Positions 56,536-64,000 of a DNA stretch of 64,000 bases are shown here, in pieces. The translations under genes were made by a program, and so were the position numbers. How positions within the stretch are numbered: position 1 is the stretch's first letter; each line of letters starts with the position of its first letter. Under the pieces are notes generated by a model. That model was not told the origin of the DNA and did no database searches. It was given only the letters and a program-made list of their open reading frames with translations. The stretch comes from Acanthamoeba sp. SK_2022b (lineage: Eukaryota > Discosea > Longamoebia > Acanthamoebidae): contig JANDJZ010000209.1 in the NCBI GenBank assembly GCA_027943245.1, positions 1-64,000 on the forward strand, read 5' to 3'.

Positions 56536-58577
56536 CTATTGGCGGCGCTCCTCCCACTGGAAGTAGATGACGAGCACGGTGATGTTGTCGGTGCTGCCCT
56601 TCTTGTAGGCCGCCTCCACCAGCGCCTTGGCCGCACCCTCCGCGTCGCCGTCCTGCTTGGCCTGCTCCTTGGCGATGAAGGCGACAGCTTCGTCGGCCGT
56701 GATCACGTCCCACAACTACTCAACACAAGAGAGACACGGCAACGTGCAAGTCAGCCACGGAAACGGTGGGAAACCAGCCCGGGCGGACGGGGAGGTGGCG
56801 TACGCCGTCGCAGGCGATGATGCAGAACTTGTGCTTGTTGGGCTGCAGCGTCAGCGACGTCACGTAGGGCTCTGCGCCGTACGGCGACGGTCAGCCCGAC
56901 GGGAGAAGAGAGGAGAGAGAGAGAGGCAAGGGGGAGGAGCACGTCCGTACCGGCAGAGAGGCCCGAGTTCTTGCCTCCCGTGAACTCCTTGGCCTTGAAC
57001 CCATAGTCGCCGCTGGCGCAGGCAAACAGGTCAGCAAAGCGGAGGAGGACAGCACACACGCACACCAGATCGACATGGCGCAGCATGAACGGGGAGGGGG
57101 AGTACATGGCGCGAGAGATGGCGATGGACATGAGGTCGGGGTTGAACTGGGGGTGGCCCACCCGGTCCCTGTGGATGATGCCGCCCTCCTTCACCTGCGC
57201 CGTTTTCGCCAGGCGCGTGTTTAGCGCGAGCTCGAGATGGGGGGAGGGGGGTGAGAAGAACAACGGAGGGAGGGTTGTCGTACGACTCGTTCGCCTTCGG
57301 CCTTGTTCTTCTTGGGGTTGTGGACCTCCGTGACCGCAACGGCCTGCAGCTGCGCCTCCTCTGCTCGAACGCAACAACAAACCCAAGGGTTGGTCGATCG
57401 GTCACTCCCTCGGTTGGCCAATGCGAACTGTTCATTCAACATTGGCGGGTGAGTGGGAGGGGGGTAGCGAACCCACGGCCACGACGACCTCGGTGTCGCC
57501 GACGTTGCCGACGATGATGTCGTTGTCCTTCACCACCACCACCGCCGCGGTGGTGCCTGTGCGTCGCACCCGATTCCCACCACCACCACCACCTTGTGAG
57601 CACTCTCCCCTCTCGGTAGAAGCCACTGGCTGTGCGTGCGCACGAACCGGAGCACTCCTTCTTCTTGTCGGCGATGTTCATCCACTGGCCCTCCACTTCG
57701 AGGAACGCCTCGCGCAGCGCCTTGGAAAGGACCGCTGCCCACGCGAGCCACGGAAGAGAAGGGAGAGGGGGGGGGAGAGAGGTAGGTCGTCAAGAAGCAG
57801 AGAGGGCGGGGGAGGCTGGGAGGGGCCCACGGACCGGTGGAAGTCTGGTTCTCGTTCTCGGTGATCTTGTCCATGAAGATCTTGTCAAAGTGCTGCCCCA
57901 CCCACTCTGACGCCTGCCGCACACGCACACGCACACACGTGCGGTACAGGGCGGTCAGTTTGACGATGGCGACGAGGAGGGCATGAGTGGCGGCAGGGCA
58001 CCTTTTCGCCGCCGTGGCCATCGTAGACGCCGAAGAAGGCGAACGGACGCTGCGCCGCCTCCTCCTCCTCTCCCTCCCTGCCCGACGTCCCGTGCGCGCG
58101 TGGTCAGCATCTCCCTCCAGTCTCTCCCCCCCGCACACAACAAGAATGCATGGCACGCAGAGAGCTGCAGCGGAAAAGGGGAGCGCGCGTGGTGGTGGTG
58201 GTGGGAAGAACAGCGTACAGCATCTTGGGGACGGCCGAGTGTGCGTCCTCCTGCGTCTTCCGCCGGCCCTGGATGCTCCAGATGCCGTAGTCGAGCCGTA
58301 GCGGCGAGCCCTTGCCCTCTGCGAGGCCAGCCCCCCCCACAAACACCGAACCAGCACATCAGCTGCGGCCAGAAGGGCAGAGAGAGGGGGGAGGGAGGAG
58401 GGCACCATCGTTGCGGGGGGTGAGGTGGGGGGAGGGCGGGAGGAGGCGGCTGAAGGAGCCGCTGCGGGTGGCGCTGAGGCGCGCGCGCAGGCTCGGCTCG
58501 ATGGCGCCGGCGCCGGTCTCGGGGACGTTGGGCGAGGCCGGCGGCGACGGGCGCGCGTGGTGTTCGTCTTTCCCTTC
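56536..58577 (-). CDS. PP2C-family (PPM) Ser/Thr protein phosphatase, start exon missing
   Basis: A Mg2+/Mn2+-dependent protein phosphatase. The first exon seen starts after an acceptor at 58578 with DEHHARPSPPASPNVPETG, a Pro/Ser-rich N-terminus. PP2C motifs then follow over about ten exons: LDYGIWSIQGRRKTQEDAHS, RPFAFFGVYDGHGGEK (metal-binding DGHGG), ASEWVGQHFDKIFMDKI, GTTAAVVVVKDNDIIVGNVG then DTE, GDYGFKAKEFTGGKN, EPYVTSLTLQPNKHKFCIIA then CDG, LWDVITADEAVAFIAKEQA and GSTDNITVLVIYFQWEER. The terminal DN pair is the final metal ligand site. The stop is at 56538-56536. All metal ligands seem kept, so it should be active. A short upstream exon with the start codon is not identified. Confidence 0.92.
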
Positions 58578-59077
58578 CTGCCAGGTGCCGCGCGCGCGGT
58601 GGGCGGTCAGCCACGATAAAAATATATGAAATTGTTTGTTTCATTTTATTTAAAATACACAACAAAATGACATTTTGTTTTTTAAAAGTAGAGACGGACT
58701 AAGAAAGCGCTTTTGTGTTGTTTTTAAAACCTTAGAAAGAGAGGAAAAAAACATAAAGGCGACTACTCACTTCGTTCGCAAAGAACAAGAACAATCAAAG
58801 GCCCAATAAATAAAGAATAAGTACGGCACCTGGGGAATGGGAAACGTAACATACCATAGTGTTTTAAAGAGCGGATCTTCTAGAGCGCTTGGCTTCGTTG
58901 GTCGTTGATCTGTGGTGTGGTGTAGTGCACTTGGCTTTTCTTTCGCTTTCCTCTGTTCTTAAAAAATTGTTGTCCTGGGATTCGTAGAAACAAATTGAAA
59001 AGGAAAATGATTTCCCCAATCGAAAAACGAAAATAAAATAAACAAAAAAAGAGAGGACACCGGTGAGGGAGCAGGCC
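58578..59077. other. Divergent promoter region, PP2C (-) / NDUFAF2-like (+)
   Basis: AT-rich from about 58615 to 59050, unlike the flanking genes. It should hold both promoters and the missing first exon of the PP2C gene. No TATA box was assigned. Confidence 0.45.
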
Positions 59078-59420
59078 ATGGCCTTCTTCAAGAAGCTCCT
59101 TAGCAGACTGGAGAAGAGGACGTACGTCCAGTGCTTTGTTTGCCGCGAGACCTATCCGCCTCCCTTGTTGCTGCAATCCATCCATTTCTTCTCCTCTAGT
59201 TGAGATTCGATCGATTCGAGCTGCGCTGCAGCCTTGCTGGTGCCGCCTTTGCTGACGCCAGCGGACGGCTCGCTGCCTTTGGTCTGCAGGATCGTAGGGA
59301 TGGACAAGGCGGGCAACAAGTACTTCACGGAGCCCGACGCTCTCAACCCCGTGCGACCCGTCAAGCGCATGATCGAGCCCCAGGCCACCATCTACGACCC
59401 CGCCAGGTACGCCTGTTCTC

Positions 59421-59479
<59 letters not shown>

Positions 59480-60537
59480 CGATGCACGGACACTGAGGCA
59501 GCAGCGTCGGCCATGCACAGTGTCCCCGCGCTGTGGCGCAGCTGGCTGAACTTCCGACGCGATGAGCCGCCCACGGAGAGAGAGCTCGAAGCCTACGACG
59601 AAAAGCAGGTACCGCTGCGCCACTGCACCGCTGTGTGGCACTCGAGTGAGCAGAGAGGGACTCATCACTGTGCGCGTGTGTGTTGTCACTGGGCCGCTCC
59701 AGCGCATCCTTGCGCAGAAGGTCGCGGAGCTGGAGGAGGAGGACGCCAAGCTGCGACTGCAGGAGATGGCCGCCAGACAGGCCGGAGGTAAGCGTCTCCG
59801 GAGCTTTTGTCCTCTCCGCTTCTCCCTCCCCTCCCTCCTCCACCTCCTCCTAAGCGCCAAGGGTCTCTCGTCATCGACTTCACGGGTCTCCACGCAGTGC
59901 GCAACGCGGGACCGCAGAGGGCCAGCCCCCGAGGATCGCTCCAGGCGCTCATGTTGCAACTGGCCGCGGGCGAGGTACGTTTCGCCCACGGGCCATTGCG
60001 CATTGGTCGAACCTCCCGACCAATCAGTCATCGTCCGTGTGGCGTCCCATACACCACACACACACGTTGGCGATGACAGAGCGCGGGCCAGCGGATGGCA
60101 GGCGCCAACGAGAAAGAAATGGACATCGACGACGACTTGCCCTATCCCGAGTTTCCCTCCGAGGTACGGCTGGCGCGCCTCAGAGAGTCCTGCAGCGCCC
60201 TCTCTGAGGCTCGCGCCCTGCCGCGCCTTGCCTTACGCCAGCCCCTCCGCCTCCCCTCCCCTCATGCGTCTGTGCAGGCCAAGGAAGGCGACTTGCCCCG
60301 TCGGCCACGAGGCATGTCGCAAGACCGCTTCGCCGCGGCGAGACACTCCCCCACGGACTCGTACGTCTACGATGACGACGATGAAGATGACGGAGAGGTA
60401 CTAACCAAGCCACTCGCGACCTCATTCTGCTCTCTCTCTCTCTCTCTTGCGCCGTAGAATGCGTTCACACTGTGTGGACTAAACATCTGCCCTTCCCCAA
60501 ACAACCCCAGTGGAAGCCACCAGCCCCGGACAAGTAA
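59078..60537 (+). CDS. NDUFAF2: NDUFAF2/B17.2L-like complex I assembly factor with acidic C-terminal extension
   Basis: A mitochondrial respiratory complex I assembly factor related to the NDUFA12/B17.2 subunit. Exon 1 (59078-59121) reads MAFFKKLLSRLEKRT. Exon 2 (about 59290-59406) has VGMDKAGNKYFTEPDALNPV then RPVKRMI, matching the D-x-x-GN-x-YFE block. Exon 3 has VPALWRSWLNFRRDEPPTER, the family's W-x-x-W-L...R-x-PPT-x-x-E signature. Later exons add a helix (AQKVAELEEEDAKLRLQEMA) and an acidic tail (EKEMDIDDDLPYPEFP, VYDDDDEDDGE). The last exon WKPPAPDK ends at TAA 60535-60537. The acidic tail is longer than in NDUFA12, which favours the assembly factor. It acts at the matrix side of the inner membrane. 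Confidence 0.88.
59429..59477. repeat. (TG)n microsatellite in an NDUFAF2-like intron
   Basis: A TG run of about 49 bp lies in the intron between the two conserved exons. It is sense-strand UG in the transcript. Confidence 0.95.
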
Positions 60538-61324
60538 GCGGCGGTACGATCGCGTGCTGTGGCCCACCAACGCGAGGCCCAGCTGGGGGAGTCTCCGAGG
60601 TTGCACGGTAGCTTCGTGGAACTGCTGGTGGCCCAGCCCTTATCCACAACTACGGACTCTGCCCTAAAACAGACAGTTCGCGCACGTGATGCGAAATTTC
60701 AACGCACTTTCCCAATGGGACTGATCTCCGGCCTTTTTTGGGTCGACACTTGCGCACCACAGGCCGGTTGGGTGGGCGTGGCTCTCTTGGTGCAGTTGTT
60801 GCTCTTTTTCCGTTCACCGTCTCCCTCCCGGTTCCTGCTCGCCCTCCCCGACACAGCTCGCTGCCCCCCTTTCAAGAAGAAAAGATGAAGATGACGCAAG
60901 GAGGGGAAGATGGAGCTCCTACCGAGGTAGGCCTCATACGAGCAAAAAATAGGGAGAAATTGAATTTTGAGCTATTTTTTGCTATTGGGCCCTCAACGGT
61001 GGACGTTTGTGTGGGGGAGCCCCGAACGCGCCAAGCCACAGCATCAATCGTGTTGGCCGTAGGACCTACCATCAAGAAAGGCAACGGGCCGAATAGCAAC
61101 ACCAGGCGAGGTAATTTAAATCATTTATTATTCAAATTCGAATGTGGCCGCTGCAGCCTCACACGAGGAGAGGCGGCACCACACAAGATCGCCACCAACA
61201 AAACATGCTTGGACCAAATTTCGAGTGAAATCGCTGGGGGGGGGGCATGAAGGGACTGCAAACTGATCAGATGGCTGCATGGTTGGGGCAGGCTTATCTA
61301 CAAGCCCGTTCCGCGCCCTGAGGC
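60538..61324. other. Intergenic, 0.8 kb, upstream of the SS18-like gene
   Basis: A 170-residue open frame here has no coding-like codon bias or recognisable domain, so this is treated as promoter and leader. A nine-base G run lies near 61237. A leader exon is possible near 60888-60929. Confidence 0.4.
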
Positions 61325-63501
61325 ATGTCCATCACAGTGCCCGCGCACATTCAGGTGCCGGCTCCCTACCAGGGCAAGCCCATCACCACCGAACTCGTGC
61401 AGAAGGTGCCGTTAATTGATCTCACTGCTCACGCACAGTCTTAGACCCATCTCTCTTCTTCCACCAAAATCCCCCAATTCAAACGCGAATCTCACATCGT
61501 GTCACGTTATCAGGTGCTCGATGAAAATCGATCGCTCATATTTGCTGTGCTCGAGAACCAGAACATGGGCCGCCTGGCCGAGTGCTCCAGGTGTGTGTAG
61601 TAGCCCCACCTGCCTCTCTGCCCACCTGTGCTCCATATGTTGACACTCACCCGCCCCCCCGTGCGTGCGTGTGCACGTCTGCGCCATGCAAGGTACCAGG
61701 CGCGGCTGCAGCAGAACCTCATATTCCTGGCGACGGTGGCCGACTCCCAGCCGGGCCTGCGCAAGCGGTCGGCGGCAGACGGCGGCGCCCCGAGCGAAGG
61801 GTCGTTCCTGATGGGACACGCGCCTTCCTCCTCCACCACTCCCTCTACCTCCACCACCCCCTCTTCTTCCTCCTCCTCCTCTTCATCGTCTTCCGCCGGC
61901 GGTGGGCTGGCCTCCCACGGCGCTCCCACGCCGTCCCCGGCGCACGCCTACATGCGACCGAGCACGGGGGCGGCCTATCCCTCCTACATGACTCCGCCGG
62001 CGGCGGCTGCGTCGTCGGCGCCCTACGCACAGACGCCGCCCGTATTTTCACCACAGCAGCCGCAGCCGTCGCCCCACGCCGGCGGGGCGACGCCCGTGGG
62101 CGCCTACCCGTCGCCACAGCAGCAGCAGCAGCAGCAGCCGTCGTCTGCCTACTCGCAGCCGTCTCCGATGTCGCCCGCGTCGTCTGCCGGGTCGGTGGCG
62201 CCCGCCCTGCACTACTCCATGCCCGCCGCGGGCTCCCTGCCATCATCCCAGACCGTCCGACGCGCGGGGCTCGGCGGTGCGTCACCCCTCTGCGCCCGCG
62301 CCGCCGACGATGCGTTGCGGGCCACGTTAACCCACGCCACTATGCGCACTCGCAGGAGTGCCGCAGCCGCAGCAGCCGCAGCCGCAGCCGCAGCAGACGT
62401 CGCAGTATGGCGCGCAGGCCGCCAACCTCATGCACCAACAGCAGCAGCAACAGCAGCAGCAGCAAACCGGACAGACGGTTCCCGGTGCGTGCACAGCGAG
62501 GAGCGCGCACAAGGGACAAGGTTCCCCAGTGCCACAACGCTGACTGCTTCGTGTGTTGTGTGTGTGTGTGTGTGTGGTGTGTGGTGTGTGGGGAGGGTTT
62601 GTAGGCGTCGATGGCCAGGACCGACCGTGGACACCGGAGGAGAATCGACGGTTCGTTGACGCCCTCCGTGCCTACGGGCCCAAAGGTAAGCAAGCCTCCC
62701 TCCCCAATGCCGCTCCACCCCGTGCACCGTATTCACCAGCGGCACGGCGCGATAGATGTCGACAAAATAGCGTATGCGGTGCAGACCCGTACCAAGCTGC
62801 AGGTGCAGCTCCACCTCCAGCGATACATCTACAAGCTGCGCGAGGAGCAGGCCAAGCAGCTCGCCGCCCAGCAGGCGGCGGCTGGAGGTAGTGGCCAGGC
62901 GCAGCCTCAGCATCAGCAGCAACAGGCGACACCACAACAGCCGGGTCAGGGCTACCCCCAGCCGACGGCGGCCGTGGCCCAAGCGAAGCCGCCACCACCA
63001 CAGCTGGCCCACCTCACGCCCCAGCAGCTGGCCCAGCTCTCGCAACGCTCGCAGCCAACACAACCAACGCAGCAGCAGCAACAACAGCAGGGCTCCAACC
63101 TCGCACCGTCGCAATCGCAGCCACAGCAGTCGCAGTACTACCACCAGCAGCAGCAGCAGCAACAGCAGAGAGCCGCCTACGCTTCCGCACAGCAGCCGCA
63201 GCAAACGACGCCCTCCTACGCCTACCCCACCGGCACGCCGACAACACAGCAGCAGCAGCAGCAGCGAGTACAGCAGACTCAGCAGCAGCAACCCCAGCAG
63301 CAACCCCAGCAGCCACCCACCTACTACCAGCAGGCGCAAATGCTCCAGCAACAGAGGCAGATGCAGATGGCCCGACGGGCCGCCCTGCCCGGCGGTCCCG
63401 GCTCGACAACGCCGTTGCAGCAGAAGCAGGCGGGCATGGCGACGCCCTCTCCCTACGCCTCCTCCTCTCCCTCGCCTTCCGGGCCCTCGCAGCCATCCTA
63501 G
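61325..63501 (+). CDS. SS18/SSXT-domain protein fused to a SANT/Myb repeat, Gln-rich
   Basis: A predicted chromatin/transcription co-activator. The ATG at 61325 leads to MSITVPAHIQVPAPYQGKPI. TTELVQK joins VLDENRSLIFAVLENQNMGR and LAECSRYQARLQQNLIFLAT, the SNH domain of human SS18 and plant GIF proteins, which links SWI/SNF to transcription factors. A long Ser/Pro/Gln-rich region follows. An exon at about 62604-62685 has DRPWTPEENRRFVDALRAYG, a SANT/Myb first helix, and the next exon finishes the repeat with IDVDKIAYAVQTRTKLQVQL then HLQRYIYKLREEQ. That third helix resembles the SHAQKYF-type R-T-x-x-Q-V-x-x-H-x-Q-K-Y motif. A polyQ tail ends GPSQPS at 63499-63501. A direct SS18-SANT fusion is unusual. 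Confidence 0.88.
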
Positions 63502-63609
63502 GCCTCCTCCCCCCCCCCCCTTCTCGTCCACCCTGGTGGTGAGGTTATTTATTGGTGGGCGTTGGTCCGCGTGTAGAAAAGAACAAAGAAAGAGCTACTA
63601 CGCCTCGCC

Positions 63610-64000
63610 TCAGGGGGTGATGGCTCCCAAGGGATCGATCATCTGGCCGGCCACGTCGCCCAAGACGTCGAGGGTCACGCTGTCGGTCTTCTTCTTTTGC
63701 TCCTCTCCTTTGTCCTGTTCCGCGTCCTCCAACCAGAACTCTTCCTCCTCGTCCATGGCGTCGTCGCCGCCTTGACTCTCCGTGACCTCTTCTGCTGGTC
63801 GTTCGGTGTGGTGCCCTTCCTCATGTCCCTCTGGCGGGTGAACCGCTCCTCCTCCGAGGGCCGGGGAGGAAGGCACCTGCGAGAGAGAACGAAAGCGAGA
63901 AAAGAGAGGCAGCTTGGTTGGCGTAGGCGCACCGGCGGAGGCGGCACGCACGCACGGCGAAGAAAGGAACCGGAGGCAGCCCGCATGCTTCACAACGAGT
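63610..64000 (-). CDS. 3' exon(s) of an unidentified gene, cut by the window edge
   Basis: The last exon (about 63875-63610) reads EEVTESQGGDDAMDEEEEFW then LEDAEQDKGEEQ, VTLDVLGDVAGQMIDPLG and a stop at 63612-63610. An upstream intron seems to cover about 63876-63960. The acidic, Trp-containing tail cannot be assigned to a family. Codon third positions are G/C-rich, which supports coding. The rest lies past position 64000. Confidence 0.5.
   Translation of the reverse strand, partial: LVVKHAGCLRFLSSPCVRAASAGAPTPTKLPLFSRFRSLSQVPSSPALGGGAVHPPEGHEEGHHTERPAEEVTESQGGDDAMDEEEEFWLEDAEQDKGEEQKKKTDSVTLDVLGDVAGQMIDPLGAITP

Noticed and set aside
60738..61250. 170-residue plus-strand open frame before the SS18-like gene
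   Set aside because: No recognisable domain, poor codon bias, and a stretch of AT-rich sequence in the middle. A short leader exon is possible but not provable.

Overview
This is a gene-dense nuclear window from a eukaryote. Nearly every gene is cut by many short introns (about 50-150 bp, GT-AG), coding exons are GC-rich with G/C at third codon positions, and intergenic gaps are mostly 0.2-0.9 kb. No bacterial operons, CRISPR arrays, IS elements or convincing tRNA/rRNA genes were seen. The gene set (gelsolin/villin-headpiece cytoskeletal protein, PH proteins, ABCC pump, purple acid phosphatases, PQ-loop transporter, U-box and F-box proteins, CCT-like and SS18/SANT regulators) and the intron style fit a free-living amoebozoan, most likely Acanthamoeba or a close relative. 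That assignment is inference, not a database match.

Layout, left to right. 1-11 kb: minus-strand genes for a calcineurin-like phosphoesterase (cut by the window edge), a pfkB sugar kinase, a PH-domain protein, a secreted barwin/expansin-like protein, an F-box/LRR protein and a U-box protein with a Cys-rich membrane tail. 11.5-12.3 kb: a plus-strand universal stress protein. 12.7-17.7 kb: a membrane-anchored glycosyltransferase and a condensation-superfamily acyltransferase (both minus). 18-25.4 kb: a mitochondrial RsfS/Iojap factor and an ABCC pump (both plus). 25.4-27.5 kb: a type II membrane protein with two methyltransferase-like domains, the first degenerate (minus). 28-45 kb: two purple acid phosphatase paralogues in inverted orientation flank a 10-kb gene for a roughly 2,050-residue LRR-PH-coiled coil-zinc ribbon-gelsolin-villin headpiece protein, a GNAT acetyltransferase, and a small zone of gene relics that includes a broken MACPF domain. 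45-48.5 kb: an SLC13-type transporter (minus). 49-55.5 kb: an acidic poly-Thr protein, a PQ-loop transporter and a CCT-like regulator (plus). 56.5-64 kb: a PP2C phosphatase (minus), an NDUFAF2-like complex I assembly factor (plus), an SS18-domain protein fused to a SANT/Myb repeat (plus), and the 3' end of one more minus-strand gene.

No pathway ties all these genes together; this is ordinary mixed eukaryotic gene order. The items most worth a second look are the LRR-PH-gelsolin-headpiece protein (a one-molecule link from membrane lipid to actin), the tandem pseudo-methyltransferase/methyltransferase, the SS18-SANT fusion, the membrane-tethered U-box protein, the MACPF relic, and the intronic (TG)n and poly-C tracts that cluster beside splice sites. 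Several apparent single-base frameshifts (near 28.21, 42.5 and 49.33 kb) may be assembly errors. Exon boundaries were read by eye and are approximate.
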